A stretch of 64,000 nucleotides of DNA from the NCBI RefSeq assembly GCF_014851765.1, contig NZ_JACVAI010000001.1, positions 620,001-684,000 of the forward strand, written 5' to 3'. The position numbers and the translations under genes were made by a program. This DNA is from Pseudomonas sp. PDM04. GTDB taxonomy: Bacteria > Pseudomonadota > Gammaproteobacteria > Pseudomonadales > Pseudomonadaceae. The notes below the pieces were generated by a model. The model saw only the letters and a list, made by a program, of their open reading frames with translations. It searched no databases and was not told the DNA's origin. This document shows, in pieces, positions 29,791-40,377 of the stretch (position 1 is the first letter of the stretch; the number at the start of each line of letters is the position of its first letter).

Positions 29791-30875
29791 CAGCCGTGTT
29801 CCTTCTCGAACTCTGCCATGTACGAAACCAGTGCGTTGATCGCAACGATGTCCACGGCGTTATAGATAGAGGCGCGCATGCCGCCCACGGAACGGTGCCC
29901 CTTGAGGTTCAACAGGCCGCGCTCTTCGGCGCCGGCCAGGAACGGCTTGTCGAGGCGATCGTCAGCCAGGCGGAACGGCACGTTCATCCACGAGCGGTCG
30001 GACTTGTTGATCGGGTTGTTGTACAAGCCGCTGGCGTCGATGAAGTCATACAGGGTGCGCTGCTTCACGTCGTTGAGCTTGCCGATGGCTTCAACGCCAC
30101 CCTGCTCTTTCAGCCACTCGAACACCAGGCCGGACAGGTACCAGGCCAGGGTTGGCGGGGTGTTGTACATCGAGCCGTTATCGGCCGCGACCTTGTAGTC
30201 GAGCATGGTCGGGCACAGCGCACGGGCCTTGCCCAGCAAGTCTTCGCGAACGATGTTGACGACGATGCCGCTCGGACCGATGTTCTTCTGGGCGCCGGCG
30301 TAGATCATGCCGAAGCGCGACACATCGATGGGGCGCGAGAGAATGTCGGAAGACATGTCGGCAACCAGCGGCACATCGCCGGTTTGCGGAACCCACTGGA
30401 ACTCCAGGCCGCCGATGGTTTCGTTCGGCGCGTAGTGAACGTAGGCTGCGTCTTTCGACAGATTCCACTCGTTCTGGCCTGGGATCGCGAAGTAATCGTA
30501 AGGCTTGGCGGTGGCCGCGACATTGACATGGCCGTAGCGCGAAGCTTCTTCGATGGCTTTCTGCGACCAGATGCCGGTGTCGATGTAGTCGGCAGAGCCG
30601 CCTTCGGGCAACAGGTTCAGGGGGATCTGAGCGAATTGCTGGCTGGCGCCACCTTGCAGGAACAGCACTTTATAGTTCGAAGGGATATTCAGCAGATCAC
30701 GCAGATCCTGCTCGGCCTTGGTCGCGATGGACACGAACTCATCGCTGCGATGGCTCATTTCCATGACGGACAGGCCCTTGCCGTGCCAATCAAGGAGTTC
30801 ACCCTGGGCGCGTTTCAGGACAGCTTCGGGAAGTGCCGCAGGACCGGCACAGAAGTTAAAGGCTCTCTTGCTCAC
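29790..30875 (-). CDS. serC: Phosphoserine aminotransferase
   Basis: A 361-residue class V PLP aminotransferase. The conserved start SKRAFNFCAGPAALPEAVL follows a GTG at 30875; an in-frame TTG two codons earlier is less likely. GGASQQFAQIP, DMSSDILSRP and YAGAQKNIGPSG (Schiff-base lysine in GAQKN) identify the family. It interconverts 3-phosphohydroxypyruvate and phosphoserine, and also serves pyridoxal-phosphate synthesis. It leads the serC-pheA-hisC-tyrA/aroA-cmk block, about 250 bases after the gyrA stop. Confidence 0.96.
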   Translation of the reverse strand: MSKRAFNFCAGPAALPEAVLKRAQGELLDWHGKGLSVMEMSHRSDEFVSIATKAEQDLRDLLNIPSNYKVLFLQGGASQQFAQIPLNLLPEGGSADYIDTGIWSQKAIEEASRYGHVNVAATAKPYDYFAIPGQNEWNLSKDAAYVHYAPNETIGGLEFQWVPQTGDVPLVADMSSDILSRPIDVSRFGMIYAGAQKNIGPSGIVVNIVREDLLGKARALCPTMLDYKVAADNGSMYNTPPTLAWYLSGLVFEWLKEQGGVEAIGKLNDVKQRTLYDFIDASGLYNNPINKSDRSWMNVPFRLADDRLDKPFLAGAEERGLLNLKGHRSVGGMRASIYNAVDIVAINALVSYMAEFEKEHG

Positions 30876-30961
30876 ATCCAATCTCGCTCTGATTTGGTGA
30901 TATCACGCAATAAAATCACTAACAGGCGACATCAAGGCGCCCTGCCAGAGCAGGGTATTTT

Positions 30962-31050
30962 GTGAGAGCGAGCCTGCTCGCGATGGATCACAACGGTTCT
31001 CAGAGGTACCGCGGCGTCTGCATTCGCGAGCAGGCTCGCTCCCACAGGGG
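30962..31050. repeat. Pair of inverted REP elements (REPIN)
   Basis: Two copies of the Pseudomonas REP core face each other: GAGCGAGCCTGCTCGCGATG at about 30967 and CGCGAGCAGGCTCGCTCCCAC ending near 31046 (core TCGCGAGCAGGCTCGCTC), separated by about 40 bases. They lie between gyrA and serC. Confidence 0.9.
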
Positions 31051-31092
31051 ATCTCCATTGATGTCGACACTTTCCGTTCGGACAAACAACAA

Positions 31093-31116
31093 GGGGGCGA
31101 ATTTTCATCCGCCCCC
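31093..31116 (-). terminator. Probable gyrA terminator
   Basis: On the minus strand GGGGGCG-(10 bases)-CGCCCCC forms a perfect 7-bp GC stem, followed by TTGTTGTTTG, beginning 11 bases after the gyrA stop. The T tract is interrupted. Confidence 0.65.
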
Positions 31117-31127
31117 TCTGCGCCCGC

Positions 31128-33782
31128 TTACTCTTGCGGTTCTTCGTCAGCGGCGGCGTCGAGTTGCTGGTCTTCGACAACGTCGTCTATCACGACTTCG
31201 CCGTCGAACTGCGCACCCTCTTCACCTTCCAGCTCTTCGCCTTCGATTTCCGACGGCTCCTGAACCCGCTCCAGGCCCACCAGCGTCTCGTCGTTGGCCA
31301 GCTTGATCAGGGTCACGCCCTGGGTGTTACGGCCCAGGCTGGACACTTCGTCGACTCGGGTACGAACCAGGGTGCCCTGGTCGGAAATCAGCATGATTTC
31401 CTCGCCGTCGAGCACCTGAACCGCGCCGACCAGACGGCCGTTGCGGTCGTTGCTGACCATGGCGATAACGCCCTGGCCGCCACGCTTGTACTCCGGGAAC
31501 TCGGTGATCGCAGTACGCTTGCCATAGCCACGCTCGGAAGCGGTGAGGATCTGGCTGCCTTCTTCCGGGATCAGCATGGAAATCAGCTTCTGGCCTTCCG
31601 GCAGACGCATGCCGCGAACACCGCGAGCGGTACGGCCCATGGCGCGAACGTCGGTTTCCTTGAAGCGAGTCACCTTGCCACCGTCGGAGAACAGCATGAC
31701 TTCGCGCTCGCCATCGGTGATGGCGGCGGAAATCAGTACGTCGCCTTCGTCCAGCTCCAGGGCAATCAGACCAACGCTGCGTTGGCGACTGAAGGATTCC
31801 AGCGGGGTCTTTTTCACGGTGCCGTTGGCGGTCGCCATGAAGATGAAGTGGCCTTCGGTGTATTCCTCGACCGGCAGCATGGTGGTGATGTATTCACCGT
31901 CATCCAGTGGCAACAGGTTGACCAGCGGACGGCCGCGAGCGGCACGGGATGCTTCCGGAATCTCGTAGGTCTTGAGCCAGTACACCTTGCCCTTGCTGGA
32001 GAACAGCAGCAACGTGGTGTGGCTGTTGGCGACCAGCAGGTGAGCGATGTAGTCCTCATCCTTGACGCCGGTCGCCGATTTGCCTTTACCGCCACGACGC
32101 TGGGCCTGGTACGCAGCCAGTGGCTGGGTCTTGGCATAGCCACCGTGGGAAATGGTCACGACACGCTCTTCCTCCGGGATCATGTCACCCAGGGTCAGGT
32201 CGAGACGGGCATCGAGAATCTCGGTGCGACGCACATCGCCGTATTCGGCGCGGATCACTTCCAGCTCTTCGCGGATCACTTCCATCAGGCGCGCGGCGCT
32301 GTTGAGGATGCGGATCAGCTCGCCAATCTGGTTGAGGATCTCCTGGTACTCGGCCAGCAGCTTTTCATGCTCCAGGCCGGTCAGGCGGTGCAGGCGCAAT
32401 TCCAGGATGGCCTGGGCCTGCTCTGGCGAGAGGAAGTACTTGCCATCACGCAGGCCGTATTGCGGGTCGAGGTTTTCCGGACGGCACGAATCGGCACCGG
32501 CACGTTCCACCATCGCCACCACTGCGGAGGACTCCCACGGGGTGCTGACCAGCGCTTCCTTGGCTTCCGACGGGGTCGGCGAAGCCTTGATCAGGGCGAT
32601 GACCGGGTCGATGTTCGACAGGGCAACCGCTTGACCTTCAAGGATGTGACCACGCTCGCGCGCCTTGCGCAGTTCGAACACGGTACGACGGGTAACGACT
32701 TCGCGACGGTGACGAACGAAGGCTTCCAGCAGGTCCTTGAGGTTGAGGATCCGCGGACGGCCGTCGATCAGCGCAACGATGTTGATACCGAACACGCTTT
32801 GCAGCTGGGTCTGGGCGTAGAGGTTGTTGAGGATCACCTCAGGCACTTCGCCACGACGCAGCTCGATCACGACGCGCATACCGTCCTTGTCGGACTCGTC
32901 ACGCAGCTCGGTGATGCCTTCGAGCTTCTTCTCCTTGACCAGCTCGGCGATCTTCTCGATCAGACGCGCCTTGTTCAGCTGGTAAGGCAGTTCGGTGATG
33001 ACGATCTGCTGACGGCCACCGACCTTGTCGATGTCTTCGATGGTCGAGCGGGCGCGCATGTAAATGCGGCCACGACCGGTACGGTAGGCTTCGATGATAC
33101 CGGCGCGACCATTGATGATCGCCGCCGTCGGGAAGTCCGGACCGGGAATGTATTGCATCAGTTCATCGACGGTCAGCTCTGGGTTGTCGATGAGCGCCAG
33201 GCAACCGTCGATGACTTCACCGAGGTTGTGGGGCGGAATGTTGGTCGCCATGCCCACCGCGATACCGCTGGAGCCGTTGACCAACAGGTTGGGAATACGG
33301 GTTGGCATGACTGCCGGGATCAATTCGGTGCCGTCGTAGTTCGGCACCCAGTCCACGGTTTCCTTGTGCAGGTCCGCCAGCAGCTCGTGCGCCAGCTTGG
33401 TCATGCGCACTTCGGTGTATCGCATGGCCGCCGCGTTGTCGCCGTCCACCGAACCGAAGTTGCCCTGGCCGTCGACCAGCAGGTAGCGCAGCGAGAATGG
33501 CTGCGCCATCCGGACGATGGTGTCGTACACCGCGGTATCACCGTGCGGGTGATACTTACCGATCACGTCACCGACGACACGGGCAGATTTCTTGTACGGC
33601 TTGTTGAAGTCGTTGCCCAGCTCGCTCATCGCGAACAGCACACGCCGGTGCACGGGCTTCAAGCCATCGCGTGCATCGGGCAGTGCCCGCCCGACAATTA
33701 CGCTCATTGCGTAGTCGAGGTAGGACTGCTTCAGCTCGTCTTCGATATTGACCGGGAGGATTTCTTTGGCCAGTTCGCCCAT
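31128..33782 (-). CDS. gyrA: DNA gyrase subunit A
   Basis: An 884-residue subunit of the type II topoisomerase that introduces negative supercoils. The catalytic tyrosine is Y122 (AAAMRYTEV). The quinolone-determining region reads [11 protein letters not shown] with T83 and D87, the wild-type Pseudomonas pair. The GyrA-box QRRGGKG is at about 568-574, and the C-terminal beta-pinwheel follows, ending in a very acidic tail (about 845-884). AAGGAATC lies about 11 bases before the ATG at 33782. Single-gene unit with REP elements on both sides. Confidence 0.98.
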   Translation of the reverse strand: MGELAKEILPVNIEDELKQSYLDYAMSVIVGRALPDARDGLKPVHRRVLFAMSELGNDFNKPYKKSARVVGDVIGKYHPHGDTAVYDTIVRMAQPFSLRYLLVDGQGNFGSVDGDNAAAMRYTEVRMTKLAHELLADLHKETVDWVPNYDGTELIPAVMPTRIPNLLVNGSSGIAVGMATNIPPHNLGEVIDGCLALIDNPELTVDELMQYIPGPDFPTAAIINGRAGIIEAYRTGRGRIYMRARSTIEDIDKVGGRQQIVITELPYQLNKARLIEKIAELVKEKKLEGITELRDESDKDGMRVVIELRRGEVPEVILNNLYAQTQLQSVFGINIVALIDGRPRILNLKDLLEAFVRHRREVVTRRTVFELRKARERGHILEGQAVALSNIDPVIALIKASPTPSEAKEALVSTPWESSAVVAMVERAGADSCRPENLDPQYGLRDGKYFLSPEQAQAILELRLHRLTGLEHEKLLAEYQEILNQIGELIRILNSAARLMEVIREELEVIRAEYGDVRRTEILDARLDLTLGDMIPEEERVVTISHGGYAKTQPLAAYQAQRRGGKGKSATGVKDEDYIAHLLVANSHTTLLLFSSKGKVYWLKTYEIPEASRAARGRPLVNLLPLDDGEYITTMLPVEEYTEGHFIFMATANGTVKKTPLESFSRQRSVGLIALELDEGDVLISAAITDGEREVMLFSDGGKVTRFKETDVRAMGRTARGVRGMRLPEGQKLISMLIPEEGSQILTASERGYGKRTAITEFPEYKRGGQGVIAMVSNDRNGRLVGAVQVLDGEEIMLISDQGTLVRTRVDEVSSLGRNTQGVTLIKLANDETLVGLERVQEPSEIEGEELEGEEGAQFDGEVVIDDVVEDQQLDAAADEEPQE

Positions 33783-34210
33783 GAGAAGCCTGATTCCTTT
33801 TTCTGGTGAAACTTCGTCACATCCATATGGGACGAACGAAGCTCGCCGATGCAGGCCGACTGCCGATGCACCGACTTACGACAAATCAACAAGTTATGCC
33901 ATGGATCTGCGCAGTAGAGGCAGTCACATCGGACTGCCCTGGAAACCGCCGGATGTTATCACAAGAGCCGCCACGCACCTATCCCCCAGATGCGCATGGA
34001 GTGTAGTTAGTTGACTGATGGCGTGCTTGAGGAAGAGCTCAGGGGCTTAGAGCTGTGCTGAATGGAGAAAAAGGGTGCATATCCAGCTGGTTTGCCGAGT
34101 TTTTTGCGCTCATCGGCGGCAGGCTCGCTCCCACAGGGGTTGTGGTGCACGCAAAATCCGTGTGGGAGCGAGCCTGCTCGCGATGGGGCCCGCAGAGCCA
34201 GCCAATACCT
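33783..34210. other. gyrA upstream region
   Basis: About 430 bases between the divergent-facing ends of gyrA (5' end) and mtnA (3' end). It must hold the gyrA promoter, which I could not place with confidence. The part next to mtnA carries a REP pair listed separately. No gene is supported. Confidence 0.6.
34106..34190. repeat. Pair of inverted REP elements
   Basis: A shortened left copy (GGCAGGCTCGCTCCCACAGG) faces a full copy (TGTGGGAGCGAGCCTGCTCG) about 30 bases away, just downstream of mtnA. The left copy has lost the outer GCGA half of its palindrome. Confidence 0.85.
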
Positions 34211-35287
34211 TCAGTGCAACCGCTTGCGGCACATCAACTGCGCCATCTTCGCCGTATCCGGACGCTCGACAATGCCCTTTTCCGTGACGATGGCATCGAT
34301 AAGGTCCGCCGGCGTCACGTCGAACACCGGGTTGAATGCATCGACGTCGGCCCCTACCCGCTTGCCGCCCACCTCCAGCAACTCACGGCCGTCGCGCTCT
34401 TCGATCGGAATGTCATCGCCACTGGCCAGGTTCATGTCGATGGTCGAGCTTGGGGCCACCACCATGAAGCGCACGCCGTGGTGCATGGCGTTCACTGCCA
34501 GTTGATAGGTCCCGATCTTGTTTGCTACGTCGCCATTGGCGGTGATGCGGTCGGCGCCGACGATGACCCAGGTGATGCCCTTGGTCTTCATGATGTGAGC
34601 GGCGGCAGAGTCGGCGTTGAGCGTCACGGGAATGCCCTCGTTGGCCAGTTCCCACGCCGTCAGCCGCGACCCCTGCAGCCAGGGACGGGTCTCGTCGGCG
34701 TACACGCGCTCGACCATGCCTTCGATGAACGCACCGCGAATCACCCCCAGTGCGGTACCGAAGCCGCCGGTGGCCAGTGCTCCGGTGTTGCAATGGGTCA
34801 GGATCGCCTGGGCATTGCCCTGATGCTTGCGGATCAGGTCCACCCCCAGTTGAGCCATGGTCAGGTTGGCTTCGCGATCACTTTCGTGAATGGCGATGGC
34901 CTCGGCCTCCAGCACCGCCAGAGGATCGTCATGTTTTTTCAGACGATCCAGCCGATCATGCATGCGCCCCAGGGCCCAGAACAGATTGACGGCGGTCGGA
35001 CGGGAATCGGCAAGCAGCGCGAAATCCTCTTCCAGCGCGGCGTACCAGTCGCCGCCTTCGGCCAGCCGGGCACGGGCCGCCAGTACAATCCCGTAGGCGG
35101 CAGTGATGCCGATCGCCGGCGCACCACGCACCACCATCGAACGAATGGCCTCGGCCACGCCCGCAGCGCTGGTATAGGCGAGCCAGGTTTCCTCGAACGG
35201 CAAAATACGCTGGTCCAGCAGATACAGGGCGCCATCACGCCAATCGATGGCCTTCACTTTCTCTGCCGCCATTAGTCGATCGCGCAT
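34211..35287 (-). CDS. mtnA: Methylthioribose-1-phosphate isomerase
   Basis: A 358-residue eIF2B-alpha-like aldose-ketose isomerase. Catalytic C166 is in [13 protein letters not shown] and D246 in [26 protein letters not shown] binds phosphate at 54-60. It turns 5-methylthioribose-1-phosphate into the ribulose form in methionine salvage. ATG at 35287 gives the usual start [16 protein letters not shown]. It stands divergent from an MTA/SAH deaminase gene with 108 bases between starts, so the two salvage steps probably share a control region. Confidence 0.95.
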   Translation of the reverse strand: MRDRLMAAEKVKAIDWRDGALYLLDQRILPFEETWLAYTSAAGVAEAIRSMVVRGAPAIGITAAYGIVLAARARLAEGGDWYAALEEDFALLADSRPTAVNLFWALGRMHDRLDRLKKHDDPLAVLEAEAIAIHESDREANLTMAQLGVDLIRKHQGNAQAILTHCNTGALATGGFGTALGVIRGAFIEGMVERVYADETRPWLQGSRLTAWELANEGIPVTLNADSAAAHIMKTKGITWVIVGADRITANGDVANKIGTYQLAVNAMHHGVRFMVVAPSSTIDMNLASGDDIPIEERDGRELLEVGGKRVGADVDAFNPVFDVTPADLIDAIVTEKGIVERPDTAKMAQLMCRKRLH

Positions 35288-35395
35288 CCCTCACCCCGCA
35301 CTCATGAACAAAAGCCGCCGATTATAGCGATCCCCCCGCGAAGACGCTCGGGTATACTTCGCCATCTTTTACAAAAGTACCGGAACCCACCCTCG

Positions 35396-36730
35396 ATGCC
35401 GAACACTGCCGCTGCGCTCGACCTGTTATTGCTGCCGACCTGGCTGGTACCCGTCGAACCCGCTGGCGTCGTCCTCAAGGAGCATGGCCTGGGCATCCGC
35501 GACGGGCGCATCGTGTTCATCGGCCCGCGTGCCGCCGCACTGAAGCTTGCAGCGAAGGAAGTGCGCGAACTGCCGGACATGCTGCTCAGCCCCGGCCTGA
35601 TCAATGCCCATGGGCACGCGGCGATGACGCTGTTCCGAGGCCTGGCCGATGATCTGCCGCTGATGACCTGGCTGGAAAACCACATCTGGCCAGCCGAAGC
35701 CAAATGGGTCGATGAGGCCTTTGTACGCGATGGCACCGACCTTGCCATCGCCGAACAGATCAAAGGCGGCATCACCTGCTTCTCTGACATGTATTTCTTC
35801 CCGAAGGTTGCCAGCGAACGCGTGCACAACAGCGGCATTCGCGCGCAGATCGCGATTCCGATCCTCGATTTCCCGATTCCGGGCGCCGGTAACGCCGATG
35901 AAGCCATTCGTCAGGGCGTCGAGCTGTTCAACGATCTCAAGCACCATGAACGCATCAAGGTCACCTTCGGACCGCACGCGCCCTATACCGTGGGCGACGA
36001 AAACCTGGAAAAAATCCGGGTGATCGCCGAAGAGCTGGACGCGTCGATTCACATGCACGTTCACGAAACTGCATTCGAAGTGCAGCAAGCCCTGGAGCAG
36101 CGAGGTGAACGGCCACTGGCCCGACTGGCGCGCCTGGGATTGCTGGGACCGCGTTTTCAGGCGGTTCACATGACTCAGATCAGCGATGAAGACCTGGCGA
36201 TGCTGGTAGAAAGCAACACCTCTGTGATTCATTGCCCGGAATCGAACCTGAAGCTGGCCAGTGGTTTTTGCCCGGTGGAGCGGCTGTGGCAGGCCGGCGT
36301 CAACGTGGCGGTCGGCACTGACGGTGCGGCCAGCAATAACGACCTCGACCTGCTCGGCGAAACCCGTACCGCCGCCCTGCTCGCCAAGGCCGTCGCCGGC
36401 TCGGCCACCGCGCTGGACGCCCATCGTGCCCTGCGCATGGCCACATTGAACGGCGCCCGGGCGCTGGGAATCGAAGCCGATGTGGGCTCGCTGGAAATCG
36501 GCAAGGTGGCGGACATGGTCGCATTCGACCTGTCCGGCCTGGCGCAGCAACCGGTCTACGATCCGGTTTCGCAGCTTATATATGCCACCGGTCGCGACTG
36601 CGTGAAACACCTTTGGGTGGCCGGCCGGCAATTGCTGGAGGATCGCCGCCTGACGCGTCTGGATGAAGAACAGTTGAGCGCGACGGCCAAGGCCTGGGGC
36701 CAGCGCATAGGCGGCCACACCGAATCGTAA
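35396..36730 (+). CDS. mtaD: 5-methylthioadenosine/S-adenosylhomocysteine deaminase (TRZ/ATZ hydrolase)
   Basis: A 444-residue amidohydrolase. The metal ligands are H72 and H74 of NAHGHAAM, a histidine in [10 protein letters not shown], one in [12 protein letters not shown] and the aspartate in [11 protein letters not shown]. In Pseudomonas the homologue deaminates methylthioadenosine to methylthioinosine, which a dedicated phosphorylase then splits to methylthioribose-1-phosphate, the substrate of the divergent mtnA product. Downstream ubiG follows 72 bases later in the same direction. Guanine or triazine deaminase activity is less likely given this context. Confidence 0.88.
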   Translation: MPNTAAALDLLLLPTWLVPVEPAGVVLKEHGLGIRDGRIVFIGPRAAALKLAAKEVRELPDMLLSPGLINAHGHAAMTLFRGLADDLPLMTWLENHIWPAEAKWVDEAFVRDGTDLAIAEQIKGGITCFSDMYFFPKVASERVHNSGIRAQIAIPILDFPIPGAGNADEAIRQGVELFNDLKHHERIKVTFGPHAPYTVGDENLEKIRVIAEELDASIHMHVHETAFEVQQALEQRGERPLARLARLGLLGPRFQAVHMTQISDEDLAMLVESNTSVIHCPESNLKLASGFCPVERLWQAGVNVAVGTDGAASNNDLDLLGETRTAALLAKAVAGSATALDAHRALRMATLNGARALGIEADVGSLEIGKVADMVAFDLSGLAQQPVYDPVSQLIYATGRDCVKHLWVAGRQLLEDRRLTRLDEEQLSATAKAWGQRIGGHTES

Positions 36731-36802
36731 GCAGCCGAATGACAAGGCCCGTGGCGCCAGACGCCGGGGCAACAGGATTTTTCAAGTTTTAGAGGATGAA
36801 CC

Positions 36803-37501
36803 ATGAGTAACGTCGACTACGCCGAAATCGCCAAATTCGAAGCCCTGGCCCATCGCTGGTGGGACCGCGAAAGCGAGTTCAAACCGCTGCACGACATCAA
36901 CCCGCTGCGGGTCAACTGGATCGACGAGCGGGTCAATCTGGCCGGCAAGAAAGTGCTCGACGTCGGCTGCGGCGGCGGCATCCTCAGCGAAGCCATGGCG
37001 CAGCGTGGCGCTACCGTGACAGGCATCGACATGGGCGAGGCGCCGCTGGCCGTTGCCCAGTTGCATCAACTGGAATCTGGCGTGAACGTCGAATACAGGC
37101 AGATCACCGCCGAAGCCCTGGCAGAAGAAATGCCCGAGCAGTTCGACGTGGTGACATGTCTGGAAATGCTCGAGCATGTACCGGACCCTTCGTCGGTGAT
37201 CCGCGCCTGTTTCAAAATGGTCAAGCCGGGCGGCCAGGTGTTCTTCTCGACCATCAACCGCAACCCGAAGGCGTACCTGTTCGCCATCGTCGGCGCCGAA
37301 TACATCATGAAGCTGCTGCCGCGTGGCACCCACGACTTCAAGAAATTCATCCGCCCTTCCGAGCTGGGTGCCTGGAGCCGCATGGCCGGCCTGACCGTCA
37401 AGGACATCATCGGCCTGACCTACAACCCGCTGACCAAGCACTACAAACTGGCTCCCGACGTGGACGTCAACTACATGATCCAGACCCTGCGCGAGGAGTA
37501 A
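36803..37501 (+). CDS. ubiG: Ubiquinone biosynthesis O-methyltransferase
   Basis: A 232-residue SAM-dependent methyltransferase. Motif [12 protein letters not shown] is at residues 51-61, preceded by [25 protein letters not shown], the hallmark N-terminus of Ubi[14 protein letters not shown] and [13 protein letters not shown] follow. It carries out both O-methylations of ubiquinone synthesis at the membrane. GAGGATGAACC lies before the ATG. It is followed after four bases by mupP, with which it is probably co-transcribed. Confidence 0.97.
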   Translation: MSNVDYAEIAKFEALAHRWWDRESEFKPLHDINPLRVNWIDERVNLAGKKVLDVGCGGGILSEAMAQRGATVTGIDMGEAPLAVAQLHQLESGVNVEYRQITAEALAEEMPEQFDVVTCLEMLEHVPDPSSVIRACFKMVKPGGQVFFSTINRNPKAYLFAIVGAEYIMKLLPRGTHDFKKFIRPSELGAWSRMAGLTVKDIIGLTYNPLTKHYKLAPDVDVNYMIQTLREE

Positions 37502-37505
37502 GCCG

Positions 37506-38177
37506 ATGCGTATCAGAGCAGTCCTTTTCGACATGGACGGCACGCTGCTCGACACCGCGCCGGACTTCATCGCGATCTGTCAGGCCATGCGCGCCGATCG
37601 CGGCTTGCCGCCCATCAATGACAAGCACATCCGCGACGAGATCTCCGGCGGCGCCCGGGCGATGGTCGCGGCGACGTTCTCCATGGACCCCGAGTCGCCA
37701 GGCTTCGAAGCACTGCGACTGGAATTCCTGGAACGCTACCTCGTCGGTTGCGCGGTTCACAGCAAGCTGTTCGACGGCATGCCCGAAGTGCTGGCCGACA
37801 TCGAGAAAGCCAACCTGATCTGGGGCGTGGTGACCAACAAGCCCGTGCGGTTTGCCGAACCGATCATGCAGCAACTGGGGCTGGCCGAGCGCTCGGCACT
37901 GTTGATATGCCCGGACCACGTGAAAAACAGCAAACCTGACCCCGAGCCACTGATCCTGGCGTGCAAGATGCTCGACCTGGACCCGGCCAGCGTGCTGTTT
38001 GTCGGCGATGACCTGCGCGACATCGAGTCCGGCCGCGATGCCGGGACCAAAACCGTCGCCGTGACTTATGGCTATATCCATCCGGACGACAACCCGCGGC
38101 ACTGGGGCGCGGACGTGGTGGTGGATCATCCGCTGGAGTTGCGCAAGGTGCTCGACAGCGCGCTTTGCAGCTGCTGA
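37506..38177 (+). CDS. mupP: HAD phosphatase MupP (N-acetylmuramic acid 6-phosphate phosphatase)
   Basis: A 223-residue HAD-superfamily phosphatase annotated in many genomes as phosphoglycolate phosphatase (Gph). The nucleophile motif is [10 protein letters not shown] with D9 and D11; motif II is VTNKP, motif III K-P near residue 143 and motif [12 protein letters not shown]. In Pseudomonas the gene directly after ubiG is mupP, which dephosphorylates MurNAc-6-phosphate in the peptidoglycan recycling bypass that determines intrinsic fosfomycin resistance and influences AmpC control. Function is assigned by that conserved position; phosphoglycolate activity is the alternative. Confidence 0.85.
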   Translation: MRIRAVLFDMDGTLLDTAPDFIAICQAMRADRGLPPINDKHIRDEISGGARAMVAATFSMDPESPGFEALRLEFLERYLVGCAVHSKLFDGMPEVLADIEKANLIWGVVTNKPVRFAEPIMQQLGLAERSALLICPDHVKNSKPDPEPLILACKMLDLDPASVLFVGDDLRDIESGRDAGTKTVAVTYGYIHPDDNPRHWGADVVVDHPLELRKVLDSALCSC

Positions 38178-38202
38178 GCGGCATTCGCCGAATGACACAT
38201 GT

Positions 38203-38290
38203 GGGGCGAGCCTGCTCGCGAAGGCAATACTTCAGGCGACATCAGTGTTGACTGACATCGCCCCTTCGCGAGCAGGCTCGCTCCCACAGG
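38203..38290. repeat. Pair of inverted REP elements
   Basis: GGGGCGAGCCTGCTCGCGAAGG and its partner CTTCGCGAGCAGGCTCGCTC face each other about 45 bases apart between mupP and the yciK-like gene. Confidence 0.9.
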
Positions 38291-38328
38291 GATAGCGCTG
38301 ACCAGAAGAATTTTTATCGAGGTTTCAT

Positions 38329-39069
38329 ATGTTTGATTATTCCGCCCGCCCCGAACTGCTCAAGGATCGGGTCATTCTGGTCACTGGCGCCGGTCGCGGC
38401 ATTGGTGCCGCCGCTGCCAAAACCTACGCCGCGCATGGCGCAACCGTCCTGCTGCTGGGCAAGACCGAAGCCAACCTGACGCAGGTCTACGACGAAATCG
38501 AAGCGGCCGGGCACCCACAACCGGCAGTGATCCCGTTCAACCTGGAAACCGCCCAGCCGCATCAATACGATGAGCTGGCAGCGATGATCGAAAGCGAATT
38601 CGGCCACCTTGACGGTTTGCTGCACAACGCGTCGATCATTGGTCCGCGTACGCCGATCGAGCAGTTGTCTGGCGAGAACTTCATGCGCGTCATGCACGTC
38701 AACGTCAACGCCATGTTCATGCTCACCAGCACCCTGCTGCCGCTGCTCAAGCTGTCGCAGGATGCATCGGTGGTGTTCACCTCCAGCAGCGTCGGCCGCA
38801 AGGGACGCGCATACTGGGGCGCCTACGGCGTCTCGAAGTTCGCCACCGAAGGGCTGATGCAAACCCTGGCGGACGAAGTCGACACCGTGGCCCCGGTACG
38901 CTCCAACAGCATCAACCCAGGGGCGACCCGCACCAGCATGCGCGCCCAGGCCTACCCCGGCGAAAACCCGCTGAACAACCCGACGCCCGAGGAGATCATG
39001 CCGGTCTACCTCTACCTGATGGGCCCGGACAGCACCGGCATCAACGGCCAGGCGTTCAACGCCCAATAA
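38329..39069 (+). CDS. yciK: YciK-family short-chain dehydrogenase
   Basis: A 246-residue SDR oxidoreductase. The cofactor motif TGAGRGIG is at residues 19-26, NAS at 101-103, a serine triplet at 153-155, and the catalytic pair Y167/K171 (YGVSK). Length and order match YciK, found after ubiG and mupP in Pseudomonas. The substrate is unknown; acyl-chain or quinone-like ketones have been suggested for relatives only by fold. ATG at 38329 follows ATCGAGGTTTCAT. It is separated from mupP by the REP pair. Confidence 0.9.
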   Translation: MFDYSARPELLKDRVILVTGAGRGIGAAAAKTYAAHGATVLLLGKTEANLTQVYDEIEAAGHPQPAVIPFNLETAQPHQYDELAAMIESEFGHLDGLLHNASIIGPRTPIEQLSGENFMRVMHVNVNAMFMLTSTLLPLLKLSQDASVVFTSSSVGRKGRAYWGAYGVSKFATEGLMQTLADEVDTVAPVRSNSINPGATRTSMRAQAYPGENPLNNPTPEEIMPVYLYLMGPDSTGINGQAFNAQ

Positions 39070-39084
39070 CCGTGCGTCGCTTTT

Positions 39085-39112
39085 GTGCCGCGGCGAATTC
39101 CCGTCGCGGCAC
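39085..39112 (+). terminator. GC-rich hairpin after yciK
   Basis: GTGCCGCGGCG-aattcc-CGTCGCGGCAC forms an 11-bp stem with one G-U pair, 16 bases past the yciK stop. No T tract follows, so it may be a Rho-assisted end or a 3' stabilising hairpin rather than a classic terminator. Confidence 0.45.
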
Positions 39113-39221
39113 TCGGCAAACGACGCCATTGCAGTCAAACAAACGTCAGCCGCCGAATCGAACACACCCTCCAAGTCGTGCAAGCCATTGATTTTCAGCT
39201 GATTTTAATAAAATAAAACTA

Positions 39222-39238
39222 ATGGCACGGCTTTCGCT
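39222..39238 (+). promoter_or_regulatory. Candidate sigma-54 promoter upstream of the GGDEF gene
   Basis: TGGCACGGCTTTCGCT at 39223-39238 fits TGGCACG-N4-TTGCW with one change (TCGC for TTGC). The invariant GG (39224-39225) and GC (39236-39237) are exactly ten bases apart. It is preceded by a very AT-rich stretch, as is common where IHF bends DNA at such promoters. The predicted start near 39249 would leave a leader of about 180 bases before the GGDEF gene. Confidence 0.55.
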
Positions 39239-39430
39239 CTGATTAGACTCAGACACGCCGTGTGAAAATGGACGGGCCGACGCTCCAGTCGATGGGTTAT
39301 TAATCTTCGACAAAGCAGACTAAACTTGCGCGAAATGTCCTACGGGACTGATGGATCAGTACGACGCGCAGCCCAAAGCCGCTCTCACCCAGCTTGTAAG
39401 ACAGCCTTACTGCTCAAGGGCGCACGCCAT

Positions 39431-40357
39431 ATGAAATCACCCTCCCAGACCAACGCAATTGACTTCGACACTGCCAAATTGCAACGCCTGGGCTTTGCTC
39501 AACAACCGCCGCTTCTGAAGCGACCGGCCAGCCTTGCGCAAGTGCGCCAGCAACTGAACCAGCAGTTGCAGACCAGTCTCGAGCCCCAACGCATTCTCGA
39601 GACCTTTTTCCGAGAAATTCATCGGCTCGTGCCGCTCGACGCCTTGAGTTATGAACACAAGGCCTGCGACTTGCGCCTGGAATTCGGCCTGCGCGGTCAT
39701 CATTCGGTCAGCTACAGCCTCAGCCATGAAGGCGAGCACCTGGGCGAACTGCTGTTCCGCCGCAATCAGCGTTTCAGTGAGCAGGAGCTGGGCCACCTCG
39801 AGTCGTTGCTGTCCGCCCTGCTATACCCGATGCGCAATGCCCTGCTCTACCGTGCAGCCACCCAGAGTGCCTTGCGTGACCCGCTGACGGACACCGGCAA
39901 TCGCATTGCCATGGACCAGACACTGCAACGGGAAATCGAGATGTCGCGTCGGCACCTGCAACCCCTGTCGCTGCTGATGCTGGACATCGACCATTTCAAG
40001 CAGATCAACGACAGCCACGGCCACAGCGCCGGCGACGACGTGCTGCGGGCCGTTGCCGCTTCGATCAAAAGCCAGTTGCGCAACGTCGACATGGTGTTCC
40101 GCTTCGGCGGCGAAGAGTTTCTGATTTTGCTGTCCAACACCGGTCGCGAGGCCGCCGCGCTGGTCGGTGAGCGGCTGCGGCTTTGCGCGCAGAACAAGGA
40201 TTTCCTGGCCGATGGCCATTTGATCGATCTGACGGTCAGCCTCGGCTGTTCGACATTGCTGCCGGGTGAATCTGCCGAGAGCCTGCTGCGCCGAGCCGAC
40301 AGCGCGTTGTATGTGGCCAAACGCGAAGGCCGCAATCGGCTGACGATGGCGGGCTGA
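39431..40357 (+). CDS. GGDEF diguanylate cyclase with GAF-like N-terminus
   Basis: A 308-residue cytoplasmic protein, started at the ATG at 39431; the 35 residues upstream in the frame look non-coding. Residues 40-135 look like a GAF-type sensor domain; 140-308 is a GGDEF domain with DPLTDTGNR, LMLDIDHFKQINDSHGH and the active-site motif GGEEF at 226-230. An RNVD inhibitory site stands exactly five residues before it, so product inhibition by c-di-GMP is expected. It should convert two GTP to c-di-GMP. The candidate sigma-54 promoter upstream would link it to an enhancer-binding regulator. Confidence 0.9.
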   Translation: MKSPSQTNAIDFDTAKLQRLGFAQQPPLLKRPASLAQVRQQLNQQLQTSLEPQRILETFFREIHRLVPLDALSYEHKACDLRLEFGLRGHHSVSYSLSHEGEHLGELLFRRNQRFSEQELGHLESLLSALLYPMRNALLYRAATQSALRDPLTDTGNRIAMDQTLQREIEMSRRHLQPLSLLMLDIDHFKQINDSHGHSAGDDVLRAVAASIKSQLRNVDMVFRFGGEEFLILLSNTGREAAALVGERLRLCAQNKDFLADGHLIDLTVSLGCSTLLPGESAESLLRRADSALYVAKREGRNRLTMAG

Positions 40358-40377
40358 GCACCCGCCGCCATCAGGTT

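Noticed and set aside
30962..31050. CRISPR-like or transposon-end repeat
   Set aside because: The repeats are inverted pairs with the REP core, not regularly spaced direct repeats, and no transposase is adjacent.
31134..33809. 891-residue frame opposite gyrA
   Set aside because: Same effect; gyrA has all catalytic residues and correct length.
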